From an uncultured Pseudomonadota bacterium (lineage in GTDB: Bacteria; Myxococcota_A; Polyangia; HGW-17), in contig CALKWH010000321.1 in assembly GCA_938004375.1 (NCBI GenBank), positions 1-37,737 on the forward strand: a stretch of 37,737 bases of DNA. The letters run 5' to 3'. The stretch's first letter is position 1; every line of letters starts with the position of its first letter. Under the pieces are notes generated by a model. That model did no database searches, had not been told where the DNA came from, and was given only the letters and a program-made list of their open reading frames with translations. The position numbers and the translations under genes were made by a program. This document shows positions 26,336 through 34,386 of this stretch, piece after piece.

Positions 26336-27270
26336 GTCCGTGCCCCCCCCCGCAGCCGCGGATCGATGGCGGCGTAGAGCAGGTCGGTGAGCTGGGTGAC
26401 CACCACCACCAGCACGGCGACCACCAGCACGGTCCCCTGCACCACCGGGTAGTCCCGCTGGGTGATCGCGCGCAACAGGAGCGTCCCCAGGCCGGGTCGG
26501 GCGTAGATCTTCTCGACGATGACCGCCCCCGAGAGCAGGGCGCCGAACTGCATGCCGGCCACCGTGGCCACCGGGATCAGCGCGTTGCGCAACCCGTGGA
26601 CGACCACCACGCGGAAAGTGGACAGCCCCTTCGCCCGCGCGGTTCGGATGTAGTCCTCGCCGAGCACGCGCACGAGCTGGCCGCGGGTCATGCGGGCCAG
26701 CATGGCCGAGAGCGCGAGCCCCAGCGTGATCGACGGCAGCACCAGCGCGCGCCAGTCCTGCCCGAGGGCCCCCGGCGGCGGCAGCCACGGCAGCTTCACC
26801 GTGAAGAGATAGATGAGGAGCGGCCCGATCCACACGGCCGGCAGCGAGACGCCGGTCACCGCCAGCATCATCGCGGTGGTGTCGGCCCAGGTGCGGTGCC
26901 GCAGGGCGGCGATGACCCCCAGCGGGATGGCCACCAGCAACGCGAAGAGCATGGCGCACACCGCGAGCTGGAGCGTGTGGGGCAGCACCTCGCCGATGCG
27001 CGCGCTCACGGTGACGGAGGGATCCTGGTACGAGCGCCCCAGGGTGCCGTCCGCGATGTGTCCGACGTAACGGGCGAACTGCGAGCCCAGGCCCTCGTCG
27101 AGGTGGAGCCGGCGCCGGAACGCCTCCTTGTCGGCCGCCTGCACCTGCTCGCCGAGGAGGTTGTCCACCGGATCCCCCGGGATCGCGTGGATCATGAAGA
27201 ACACGAGCACCACCACGCCCGTGAGGGCGGCGAGACTCGTGGCGGTGCGGCGAAGGACGGGCTTCCACAT
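26332..27270 (-). CDS. OppB/DppB-type ABC transporter permease
   Basis: Inner-membrane permease of 312 residues with the family start (VVVLVFFMIHAIPGDPVDNLLG), a periplasmic stretch, and five more helices. The EAA loop GEDYIRTARAKGLSTFRVVVVHGLRNALIPV and the C-terminal pattern IYARPGLGTLLLRAITQRDYPVVQG...YAAIDPRLR are typical. It is the first gene of a two-gene operon with the OppC-type permease. The 100-bp gap upstream ends in a divergent tRNA gene. Confidence 0.92.
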   Translation of the reverse strand: MWKPVLRRTATSLAALTGVVVLVFFMIHAIPGDPVDNLLGEQVQAADKEAFRRRLHLDEGLGSQFARYVGHIADGTLGRSYQDPSVTVSARIGEVLPHTLQLAVCAMLFALLVAIPLGVIAALRHRTWADTTAMMLAVTGVSLPAVWIGPLLIYLFTVKLPWLPPPGALGQDWRALVLPSITLGLALSAMLARMTRGQLVRVLGEDYIRTARAKGLSTFRVVVVHGLRNALIPVATVAGMQFGALLSGAVIVEKIYARPGLGTLLLRAITQRDYPVVQGTVLVVAVLVVVVTQLTDLLYAAIDPRLRGGART

Positions 27271-27326
27271 GCGGGGTCATATTAATGGGCGCGCCCGGGA
27301 AGCGCAAAAAGCGGGAAAAATACAGC

Positions 27327-27356
27327 TTGACAACCCGCCCCTCCCTCACCTAAGTT
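27327..27356 (+). promoter_or_regulatory. Promoter of tRNA-Ala
   Basis: Perfect -35 TTGACA (27327-27332), 18 bp, then TAAGTT (27351-27356), with the mature tRNA starting 15 bp downstream. Confidence 0.5.
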
Positions 27357-27370
27357 ACGCTCCGCCGTGC

Positions 27371-27444
<74 letters not shown>

Positions 27445-27499
27445 CCGCAATGAACGATCATCAATTTCAATGCAGACCGCACCAGGGAGGATCCCCGTC

Positions 27500-28678
27500 A
27501 TGACGCACATCCGCTTCGAGAGTCCTGTCCGCCTGAAGGAAACCGTGATCGCCGCCCTCCGTGAGAAGCTGGTCTACACCGCCCCGGGCGTGTCGACGGT
27601 CACCATCACCCCCGTCGAGGGCGGAAAACCGCTGGTCGAGCTCGCCTACGAGGGCGCCTTGACCGAGGCCGAACTGGTCGAGAAGGCCTCCCAGTTGGTG
27701 CGCGAGTTCGCCCGGGGCTTCCTCGAGGTCGAGAAGGAGATCCTCCACGACCGCCGCCACGTGGTCCCGACCTGGAGCGAGCCCGTCTACGAGGCCATGA
27801 AGGAGCAGGGCTGGGTGGTCGAGTACGAGACCGGCCGCGTCATGCTCGCCGGTCCGGCAGCGCGCCTGTTCGCCTTCTTCGACGCCGAGTTCGCCCGTCT
27901 CGCCCGGGACTACGACGCGCCCCCGGTGAAGTTCCCCGTGCTGATCTCGGTGAAGACGCTGCAGAAGGCCGACTACTTCGCCTCGTTCCCCCACCATCTC
28001 ACCCTGGCCTCCCACCTGGTCGAGGACGCCGAGGTGCTCAAGGACCTGGTAAAGACCGCCTCCGAGCACCCTCAGGCCATCTCCTTCGGCGGTCCCTGCC
28101 TGTGCACCGAGCACGTGAACAGTCCGGCGGTGTGCTTCCATTTCTACGAGGCGCTCTCGGGCAGGAAGCTCGACGGCGTGGCGCGCTCCACGGCCGTGGG
28201 GCCGTCGTTCCGCTACGAGGCCGGCAACCTGCGCACCCTCGAACGCCTGTGGGACTTCACCATGCGCGAGATCATCTTCGTGGGCCCCACCGACGAGGTC
28301 GACGCCCTGCGCATGTCGGCCATGGCCCCGGTAATGGCGCTGGTCGAGGCCCTCGGGCTGCGCTCCCACATCGAGACCGCCAGCGACCCGTTCTTCGTGG
28401 GCAACTTCGCGGGCCAGACGTTCTATCAGTTGAGCCACCGCACCAAGTTCGAGCTGCGGCTGTACCTGCCCTTCGAGACCGACCGCTCCCTGGCGGCCGC
28501 GTCCTTCAATTGGCATCAGCAGTTCTTCGGCACCCGCTTCGGTATCACCACGGCCGCCGGAGATCCCGCCGGCACGGCCTGCGTGGCCTTCGGCGTGGAG
28601 CGCTGGGTGTACGCCTTCGCCGCCCAGTACGGGCTCGATCCCCGGAATTATCCGAAATATCTTCTGGAACGCTGGTAG
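27500..28678 (+). CDS. Amino acid:carrier-protein-ligase-like class II aminoacyl-tRNA synthetase homologue
   Basis: Protein of 392 residues; the start at 27500 follows a GGGAGG site by 9 nt. The C-terminal two thirds resemble the atypical (zinc) seryl-tRNA-synthetase catalytic core found in amino acid:[carrier protein] ligases, which activate an amino acid with ATP and load it on a phosphopantetheine carrier protein rather than tRNA. Visible are SPAVCFHFYEALSG, the class II motif 2 region FRYEAGNLRTLERLWDFTMREIIFVG and the motif 3 region GTACVAFGVERWVYAF. Cys 212, Glu 257 and Cys 361 are the likely zinc ligands. There is no tRNA-binding coiled coil; the first 190 residues are a separate alpha/beta domain. 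No carrier-protein gene is in the window. It lies 55 bp after tRNA-Ala on the same strand. Confidence 0.8.
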   Translation: MTHIRFESPVRLKETVIAALREKLVYTAPGVSTVTITPVEGGKPLVELAYEGALTEAELVEKASQLVREFARGFLEVEKEILHDRRHVVPTWSEPVYEAMKEQGWVVEYETGRVMLAGPAARLFAFFDAEFARLARDYDAPPVKFPVLISVKTLQKADYFASFPHHLTLASHLVEDAEVLKDLVKTASEHPQAISFGGPCLCTEHVNSPAVCFHFYEALSGRKLDGVARSTAVGPSFRYEAGNLRTLERLWDFTMREIIFVGPTDEVDALRMSAMAPVMALVEALGLRSHIETASDPFFVGNFAGQTFYQLSHRTKFELRLYLPFETDRSLAAASFNWHQQFFGTRFGITTAAGDPAGTACVAFGVERWVYAFAAQYGLDPRNYPKYLLERW

Positions 28679-28707
28679 GCAGCGGCGACGCCGCCTCACC
28701 GTTTCTG

Positions 28708-28923
28708 CTAATAGCCTTCGTCCTCGCCGTAGTACTCGCCCTTCTTCTTCTCCGGCTCGTCGGTGGGACCGTCCGCCGGATAGTAACCCGGGGTGGGGGT
28801 CGGTCCCTGATCGTTGGGGACCTCGTTGCGCGGCGTGGGGGTGGTCGTGTACGGCTGCTCGGTGTGGCAGGCGGAGACGGCCAGACCACCCATGAGCAGA
28901 GACAGCAGGAAGAAGATCTTCAT
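28708..28923 (-). CDS. Small Pro/Thr-rich lipoprotein
   Basis: Lipoprotein of 71 residues (MKIFFLLSLLMGGLAVSAC, lipidated Cys 19). The mature part is disordered: TTTPTP, PTPGYYPADGPTDEPEKKK, ending EYYGEDEGY. The start at 28923 has GAAAGGA, the same leader motif as the four paralogue lipoproteins. No function is recognised; such peptides are often surface or Pal-like accessory anchors. Confidence 0.8.
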   Translation of the reverse strand: MKIFFLLSLLMGGLAVSACHTEQPYTTTPTPRNEVPNDQGPTPTPGYYPADGPTDEPEKKKGEYYGEDEGY

Positions 28924-28936
28924 CGCGGTTCCTTTC

Positions 28937-28962
28937 GGGGCCCCTTCTAGGCCCGCGGGCCT
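28937..28962. repeat. Adjacent perfect palindromes in the leader of the small lipoprotein gene
   Basis: GGGGCCCC (28937-28944) and AGGCCCGCGGGCCT (28949-28962) lie between the membrane-protein stop at 28971 and the lipoprotein start at 28923. They could end upstream transcription or be an operator; there is no T-run. Confidence 0.4.
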
Positions 28963-28970
28963 GTAAGTTA

Positions 28971-31019
28971 TCACAGTCCGGGCAGCAAAGGCAACGTGTG
29001 CGGCGCCCCGGGGCAGCGCTCGAGCAGCCGGTCCGACAGCCCCGCCCCGGAGAGCGCCAGCACCCAGGCGAACAGGTCCGGGTCCTCCTGCGACGACGCG
29101 GACCTGTCGGACCCCGCCCCGGTGAGCCGGCCCCAGGCGCGCACCCACGGCGCGGCCATGAGGCTATAAGCCCACTGCGGCGGGCCATCGACGAGGCCAA
29201 AACGCCACGTCAGGAGTTCCAGCCACCGGACCAACTCGGGTCTGTGGGCGAAGGTACGCACCCGGGCGGCGGCGCGTCGGAGCTCGCTCTCCTCGACCCG
29301 GCCACGGCAGACCAGTTCCTCGAGGGTGGAGACGAGGCGCTCGGGCGAGGACGACGCCTTCGAGGCCGAGCGCCGAGACATGGCGTGGCGAATGCGGCGC
29401 TCCAGACGGCGAAGATCCACGTCGGTGCCTTCGGGCTCGGCGCCGGCGGTCACGCTCACCCTCGGATGACGCACGTCGGGGAACGGCGACGAGGGGAACT
29501 CGGTGCGGTGCCCCGGGATGGGCAACAACGAAGGGAGCACCCCCGGCAGCGCAAACGGGGCGGCGAAGTCGGCGGCGTCACCCGTGCGGGCGGGATCGAG
29601 CACGGATAAGGTGACGACACCCGAGACCGGCAGGTGCAGCCAGATCACCGAGAAGCGGCCGTCCACGGCGGCACGGTGCAGGCGGACGACCGCGTCGGGG
29701 GGAGGGGCTCCCTCGAGGTGGACCCAGGCGAAGAACGGCTTGGCGACCAGATCGATCGTGCGCAGGAAGGCCTCGAGGGGGGAGACCCCGGGGACCTCGA
29801 AGGCCGGGGGAAAACCGAAGTCGGGGAGCTCGCGGAAATACGCGGTGTCAGCGACGAAGCGGCCGAAGCGCGTCGCCTCGAAGCGGCCGCGGGTGGCCAG
29901 GACCTGGTGCCAGGCCGGCCCCGGCGCCGGCCAATGGGGCGCGAGACGGGCCCACATCCCCAGGTGCCGGCCGGTGAAGAACGAGCCCAACGCCAGCGCG
30001 GGATCGGCCGCCGCCGTCACCCCGCCCGTGACGCGGACGCCCGAGGGAAACGCGGGTGCGGGAACCGTGTGCGAGGTGACCACCAGCACCGGGCGGGAGG
30101 GATCGAGCCGCAACGTGACCGGAGGCTTCACGGATGCCGGGGCCGCGGACGGGGACTCCTGCAGCGGCGGCCTACGGTCGGCCACATTCACGGCGTCCCG
30201 TCCCCGCCCGGGGGGTCCCGCCGTCGCCTCCCCCGTCGCAGGCTCCTCCCTGGCCCCGTGGAGTCGGTGGGCCAGCCGCGAGGCGGCGCGCAACCGCGAA
30301 GGCTCCTCCCGCCCCAGCCGGGTGCGGGCGAAGGATCCCCCGATCATGGCCAGCAAAAGGACGATGGAAACGACCCCGGGGCCCGCCAGCGGGGAGAGCC
30401 AGGTGGCGTGGTAGCGGGAATTCGCCCGGATCATGCGGGCGAGGAAGAACAACGCCCCCATGTGCAGGAGAAAGGCCGTCGTGAACCAGAAGGCGGGCGC
30501 CGGGAACTGGCGCATGGCCCCCCAGTGGGAGGTGCAGAAGAAGCCGACCAGCACGGCGCCCACGGCCGCCGCGATCACCACGCCCTTGCGGCGACGATCC
30601 TCGGCAGCAGCACCCAGGATCCGGGTGACCTCGGGCAGCACCCACGACGCGACCAGCGCGAACCCGAGGGTCACGCCCCAGCGCGCGGCCCGCTCCAGCG
30701 GCAGGGCGGGCATGATCGACGAGGCCCACATGACCGCGAGGGCGCGACGGGACCACAGACCCCAGGCGCGGGCCTGCACCCCGGAGCCGGCGAACTTCTG
30801 CGCCCCCGCCTGCACGAGCCCTCGGAAGAACCCCAGCATGCCGGCGGTGATCACGCCATCAAAGAAGAACAGCAGGCACACGGCGCCCCACAGCCCGGCG
30901 CCCGGAAAATCGAGTAGCATGGCCAGCGCGTCGGGCAGCGCCAGGAGCACACCGGTGAACAGGCCCAGGCCCAGGCCGCCGGTCAGGTTCCTCCGGATCA
31001 GGTTGCGTTTCTCGAGCAT
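28971..31019 (-). CDS. Polytopic membrane protein with a degenerate sulfatase-like C-terminal domain
   Basis: Protein of 682 residues. The first 235 residues hold about six to seven membrane helices (for example GLWGAVCLLFFFDGVITAGML, FWFTTAFLLHMGALFFLARM, VVSIVLLLAMIGGSF). A disordered linker (about 240-300) leads to a soluble domain whose order of motifs resembles alkaline-phosphatase-superfamily sulfatases: VLVVTSHTVPAPAFPSG, ALALGSFFTGRHLGMW, KPFFAWVHLEG, a strand GRFSVIWLHLP and PFALPGVLPSLLPIPG. The expected metal ligands (DTxRxD) and the Cys/Ser nucleophile motif (CxPSR) are not visible, so it would be a pseudoenzyme. This relation is an inference from pattern only. It is third in a minus-strand run after carD and a 58-residue membrane protein, with AGGAGAGG before the start. 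Confidence 0.65.
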   Translation of the reverse strand: MLEKRNLIRRNLTGGLGLGLFTGVLLALPDALAMLLDFPGAGLWGAVCLLFFFDGVITAGMLGFFRGLVQAGAQKFAGSGVQARAWGLWSRRALAVMWASSIMPALPLERAARWGVTLGFALVASWVLPEVTRILGAAAEDRRRKGVVIAAAVGAVLVGFFCTSHWGAMRQFPAPAFWFTTAFLLHMGALFFLARMIRANSRYHATWLSPLAGPGVVSIVLLLAMIGGSFARTRLGREEPSRLRAASRLAHRLHGAREEPATGEATAGPPGRGRDAVNVADRRPPLQESPSAAPASVKPPVTLRLDPSRPVLVVTSHTVPAPAFPSGVRVTGGVTAAADPALALGSFFTGRHLGMWARLAPHWPAPGPAWHQVLATRGRFEATRFGRFVADTAYFRELPDFGFPPAFEVPGVSPLEAFLRTIDLVAKPFFAWVHLEGAPPPDAVVRLHRAAVDGRFSVIWLHLPVSGVVTLSVLDPARTGDAADFAAPFALPGVLPSLLPIPGHRTEFPSSPFPDVRHPRVSVTAGAEPEGTDVDLRRLERRIRHAMSRRSASKASSSPERLVSTLEELVCRGRVEESELRRAAARVRTFAHRPELVRWLELLTWRFGLVDGPPQWAYSLMAAPWVRAWGRLTGAGSDRSASSQEDPDLFAWVLALSGAGLSDRLLERCPGAPHTLPLLPGL

Positions 31020-31040
31020 GGACGAAGGCCCTCTCCTGTC

Positions 31041-31217
31041 TCAGGCGAAAAAGCCGGGCGCCAGGAAGGCGACGAGCGCGCCGGCCATCAACAGCACCCC
31101 GGCGGGTCCGGTCACGGCCGCGACGTGGCGTCGGAGCGGGTTCCGGGCCACCGTCACGGAGTACAACCCCCACGACGCGGCCCAGGCGCCCGCCAGGAAG
31201 AGAATCACGGGAATCAT
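31041..31217 (-). CDS. Small two-helix membrane protein
   Basis: A 58-residue protein: MIPVILFLAGAWAASWGLYS, a basic turn NPLRRH, then a second helix around AGVLLMAGALVAFLAPGFF. It starts 6 nt after the carD stop and ends 21 nt before the start of the sulfatase-like membrane protein, so it is probably translated from the same message. It may be a small subunit of that membrane protein. No family recognised. Confidence 0.7.
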   Translation of the reverse strand: MIPVILFLAGAWAASWGLYSVTVARNPLRRHVAAVTGPAGVLLMAGALVAFLAPGFFA

Positions 31218-31223
31218 GGGAGC

Positions 31224-31721
31224 TCAGGCCTCGGCGAACAGCGCCTCGAGCTCGGCTTCGACCGGCTCCTCGGCGCGCCCCTGCACGACGGCCAGCTCCT
31301 TGACGAGCAGCGCCCGTGCGGTCTCGAGCATGCGCTTCTCACCGAAGGAGAGGACCTTCTTGTGCTTGAGCATGGAGAGGTCGCGGTAGACCTCGGCCAC
31401 GTCGAACAGGGAGCCCGTCTTGATCTTCTCGACGAACCCGCGGTAACGGCGGTTCCAGGTCTGCTTGTCGAACACGACGTCGCGCTGATGGAGGATCTGC
31501 ATCAACTGGGCGATCTCGGTCGCGGTCACCAGCGACCGCAGACCCACCGCTTCGGCCTTGTGGACGGGCACCATGATCCGGATGTCGGTCTCGAGCATCC
31601 GCAGGTCGAAGAAGACGATGATCTGACCGGCCAGGGACTTTTCGGCGATCCCCACGACCTCCGCCACACCCTGTCCGGGATAGGCGACCTTGTCGCCGAC
31701 TTTGAATTTCTTGTCCGCCAT
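31224..31721 (-). CDS. carD: CarD/CdnL-family RNA polymerase-binding transcription factor
   Basis: Protein of 165 residues. The N-terminal RNA-polymerase-interacting (TRCF-RID-like Tudor) domain is visible as FKVGDKVAYPGQGVAEVVGI...FFDLRMLETDIRIMVPVHKAEAVGLR. The helical C-terminal domain contains the W of NRRYRG...TW region used to wedge the promoter bubble, and LSFGEKRMLETARALLVKEL. CarD proteins stabilise open promoter complexes and act widely on sigma-70-class genes, including rRNA. The start has AAGGAGG 8 nt upstream. It has its own promoter inside the end of miaB, with a structured leader. Confidence 0.93.
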   Translation of the reverse strand: MADKKFKVGDKVAYPGQGVAEVVGIAEKSLAGQIIVFFDLRMLETDIRIMVPVHKAEAVGLRSLVTATEIAQLMQILHQRDVVFDKQTWNRRYRGFVEKIKTGSLFDVAEVYRDLSMLKHKKVLSFGEKRMLETARALLVKELAVVQGRAEEPVEAELEALFAEA

Positions 31722-31748
31722 GCAAGTGCCTCCTTCGGAACAGGCATC

Positions 31749-31776
31749 AAAAAGATGCCCGCCATCCAGGGCGGGC
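31749..31776 (-). terminator. Intrinsic terminator or attenuator between miaB and carD
   Basis: On the minus strand the hairpin GCCCGCC/GGCGGGC (31757-31763 with 31770-31776) is followed by ATC and TTTTT (31749-31753). It ends 34-60 nt after the miaB stop. A second hairpin GCCGGG/CCCGGC (31775-31780 with 31785-31790) overlaps it by two bases. Because a carD promoter lies upstream of both, it could also act as an attenuator. Confidence 0.6.
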
Positions 31777-31808
31777 CGGGGGCTCCCGGCACAGACAGGA
31801 GCGCGAGA

Positions 31809-31837
31809 ATCATATACTAGTGATGGGGGAGGTGCAA
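31809..31837 (-). promoter_or_regulatory. Candidate carD promoter within the 3' end of miaB
   Basis: On the minus strand TTGCAC (31832-31837), 17 bp, TATGAT (31809-31814). The predicted start near 31802 gives a leader of about 80 nt that contains the terminator-like hairpins. Confidence 0.5.
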
Positions 31838-33156
31838 CTGGAAAGATTTTCCTGAAACCGGCCGAACAGGGTGTGGGTGCGGACCTCGGACACGCGCACC
31901 CGGACCCGGTGGCCGCGGAGGTCCGCCGGGGCAGCTTCCGCGGGCAGCTCGAAGTTGACCATCACGTTCTGCGGGTTGCGACCGGCACCGTGCCGGGGAT
32001 CCCGGGCCGAGGCCCCCTCGACGAGCACCTCGGCGTCGGAGCCGACGTAGCGCTCCAGCAGCCTTGGGACCTGGGCCTCGTGCAGCGCCTGCAGCCGGGC
32101 CAGCCGCGCCGCGGCCACGGGTCCCGGCACCGGGTCGGGGAAGGTGGCCGCCCGGGTCCCCGGGCGCGGGCTGTACATGAACGAGTACATCCCCTCGTAG
32201 CCCACCCGCCCCACCAGGTCCACCGTGTCCTCGAAGTCCGCGTCGGTCTCCCCCGGGAAGCCGACGATCACGTCCGTCGTGAAGGAGATCCCGGGCACCT
32301 CGGCGCGAAACAGGTCGATCAGGCCCAGGTAATGCTCCCGCGTGTAGCCCCGCCCCATGGACGCGAGGATCCGGTCCGAGCCAGACTGCACCGGCAGATG
32401 GAGCCAGGGCATCACCTGCGGGATCCGGGCCATGGCCGAGGCGAGCTCGGGCGAGCAGTCCCGCGGATGGCTCGTGGTGAACCGGACGCGCTCCACCCCG
32501 GGGAGCGCGGCCACCGCCTCGAGGAGCCCGGGGAAGCCTCCCGGCAGCCGCACCGAGTTCACGTTCTGCCCGAGCAGGAACAACTCGCGGGCACCGCCGT
32601 CAAGGAAGCGCCTGCACTCCTCAATGATCTCGGGGAGAGGCCGGGTCCGCTCGCGCCCCCGGGCCGCCGGCACGACGCAGAAGGCGCACCAGTTGTCGCA
32701 GCCTTTCTGGATGGGCACGAAGCAGCTCACCGCCCCGCGCACGGACCCGGTGTCCGGGGCCGCCATGAGGAACGACGGGACCTCGTCAGCCCCGGTGATG
32801 CACACGGCCTGCGCACCGGCCTGCACCTGCTCGAGGAGCGCGGGCAGCTCGGGGTAGTGGCCCGGTCCTGCCACCACGTCTGCCCCGGCGCCCGCGACCG
32901 CGTCCGGCTCGAGCTGGGCCACGCAGCCGGCGACGATCACGGTCACGGCGGGATTGGCGGCCCGCGCCTGGGCGATGGCGGAGATCACCTTTTGCCGCGG
33001 CTTCTCGCGCACCGAGCAGGTGTTGAGGATGAAGACGTCGACCGTCTCCTCGGCGGGGTCCACGGGCCGGTGGCCAGCCGCCACGAGGATGTCACGGATC
33101 CGGTCCGAGTCGTAGACGTTCATCTGGCAGCCGAAAGTGCGTATGGAAAATCGCAT
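31810..33156 (-). CDS. miaB: tRNA-2-methylthio-N6-dimethylallyladenosine synthase
   Basis: Radical-SAM methylthiotransferase of 448 residues that modifies A37 of tRNAs reading UNN codons. The N-terminal cluster cysteines are at 10 (FGCQMN), 47 (NTCSVRE) and 78 (AGCVAQ); the radical-SAM triad CxxxCxxC is at 153, 157 and 160 (GCDNWCAFC). Other family motifs are LLGQNVNSV, PWLHLPVQSGSDRIL, TDVIVGFPGETDADF and MYSFMYSPRPGTRA. A TRAM domain closes the protein (RVRVSEVRTHTLFG). Its length is normal. It is divergent from a lipoprotein gene with 53 bp between starts. Confidence 0.96.
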   Translation of the reverse strand: MRFSIRTFGCQMNVYDSDRIRDILVAAGHRPVDPAEETVDVFILNTCSVREKPRQKVISAIAQARAANPAVTVIVAGCVAQLEPDAVAGAGADVVAGPGHYPELPALLEQVQAGAQAVCITGADEVPSFLMAAPDTGSVRGAVSCFVPIQKGCDNWCAFCVVPAARGRERTRPLPEIIEECRRFLDGGARELFLLGQNVNSVRLPGGFPGLLEAVAALPGVERVRFTTSHPRDCSPELASAMARIPQVMPWLHLPVQSGSDRILASMGRGYTREHYLGLIDLFRAEVPGISFTTDVIVGFPGETDADFEDTVDLVGRVGYEGMYSFMYSPRPGTRAATFPDPVPGPVAAARLARLQALHEAQVPRLLERYVGSDAEVLVEGASARDPRHGAGRNPQNVMVNFELPAEAAPADLRGHRVRVRVSEVRTHTLFGRFQENLSSCTSPITSI

Positions 33157-33209
33157 CGCGTCGTTGTAAAAGACAACCGGGCGACTTTCAAGAGGGAGTT
33201 CGACTTTTC

Positions 33210-33725
33210 ATGTGTCCCCGTTCGTTCCTGCCATTGCTCTCATTGCTGCTGGCGCTCCCGGGCGCCTGTGACCGTTCTTCCGGGACGCCCGGCGCGGCCA
33301 TCGACCTACCCTTCTTCCTGCGGGTGGACCTCGTGGTCGCCCGCGCGTCCACCGGGACGCTCTCCCGCGAGCGCATCGAATTCCAGACGGACTTCCTGCG
33401 CACGCTCAAGGGTGGACGCCTCGACGAGGCGGTGGACGTGCTGGCTCTGGGGGCGGCCCGCGACCGCTGCACCGCCGGGCGACCGGACCCCGCCTTTCGG
33501 ACCTGCTTCGAGGATTTCGACTTCCCCCACCTGAAGCTCCTGGAGCGCGAGATGACCCCGGCGGCACGGACCGACCTGCTCCCGGCCTGCGCCCCCCACC
33601 TGGCCAACTGCCATGACATGGTGTTCACCGTGGACGACCGGGAAGGGCACGAGGTCCGCGTGGAGCTCGGACAGGTGTGCCGCTACCGTGGCCGGTATTG
33701 GATCTTCGGAAAAATGTCGTGTTCG

Positions 33726-33752
<27 letters not shown>
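33210..33752 (+). CDS. Lipoprotein whose 3' end overlaps an antisense tRNA gene
   Basis: Lipoprotein of 180 residues (LLLALPGAC lipobox). The mature part has a beta-rich start (FFLRVDLVVARASTGTLSRERIEFQTDFLR) and paired cysteines (RDRCTAG, RTCFED, PACAPH, ANCHDM, VCRYRG), suggesting disulfides; the segment VELGQVCRYRGRYWIFGKM looks like the true end of the fold. The last nine codons run into the 3' part of the tRNA-Cys gene on the opposite strand (overlap 33726-33752), so the encoded tail CSRRQSDSNR is dictated by the tRNA. No family recognised. A GAGGGAG sequence lies about 12 nt before the ATG. Confidence 0.72.
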
Positions 33753-33796
<44 letters not shown>

Positions 33797-33815
33797 ATGC
33801 CGAGCGCCGACTGAG

Positions 33816-33844
33816 TGTCTAACGGATCCGACCGGCCTTGTCAA
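33816..33844 (-). promoter_or_regulatory. Promoter of tRNA-Cys
   Basis: On the minus strand TTGACA (33839-33844), 17 bp, TAGACA (33816-33821), about 20 bp before the tRNA 5' end. Its -35 shares bases with the divergent promoter below. Confidence 0.5.
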
Positions 33845-33866
33845 GGGGTTCCGTTTCCGGCATAAT
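33838..33866 (+). promoter_or_regulatory. Sigma-70-type promoter of the AgmX/PglI-like lipoprotein operon
   Basis: TTGTCA (33838-33843), 17 bp, CATAAT (33861-33866): one mismatch in each box. The sequence TTGTCAA serves as -35 on both strands, so this and the tRNA-Cys promoter should compete. Confidence 0.65.
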
Positions 33867-33918
33867 GCGAAGCCGAATCGGGCGGGCGGGTTCCCGCCTA
33901 GCCATGGAGGTTGACATC

Positions 33919-34353
33919 ATGAAACGCGCGCTCACCATCCTGCTTTTCACCCTCGCCCTCCTGCCGACGGCCTGCAAGAAAAACGTGCCGGCCACCGCGC
34001 CGGACAAGGGGACGACGACCACTGAGTCCAAACCAGCCGACGAGTCCAAGTTGGTCCCCATGGAGCACTACGACACCGTCGACACCATCTGGAAGTCGGC
34101 CCTCCAGGCGGTGGTCGCCTGCGTGCAGAAGCGCGTCGACGAGACCAAGCAGAAGGGCATCGAGGGCTACCTCATCGTCGAGGCGAAGCTCGGCAAGGCC
34201 AAGAACCCCATCGACGTCCGGATCAAGGAACAGAAGCTGAACGTGGACCAGATCGAGCCCTGCATCGCCGAATATATCGGGACCCTCGAGTTTCCCGTAT
34301 GGGGTTACTGGGCGACCAGCCAATACTCCTATACCATCAACGTCGGCTACTGA
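33919..34353 (+). CDS. AgmX/PglI-like lipoprotein
   Basis: Lipoprotein of 144 residues (LLFTLALLPTAC lipobox); the start at 33919 follows ATGGAGG. After a Thr/Lys/Pro linker comes a domain of about 90 residues with two spaced cysteines (VVACVQKR ... EPCIAEYIGTLEFPVW) and a TonB-like end SQYSYTINVGY. This layout resembles the C-terminal domain of AgmX/PglI proteins known from myxobacterial gliding motility and TonB-like envelope systems. It is the first gene of a three-gene operon, 33 bp from the next. Confidence 0.72.
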   Translation: MKRALTILLFTLALLPTACKKNVPATAPDKGTTTTESKPADESKLVPMEHYDTVDTIWKSALQAVVACVQKRVDETKQKGIEGYLIVEAKLGKAKNPIDVRIKEQKLNVDQIEPCIAEYIGTLEFPVWGYWATSQYSYTINVGY

Positions 34354-34386
34354 TGCGGTCCCCCGCGACCCACAACCAGGTGAATC

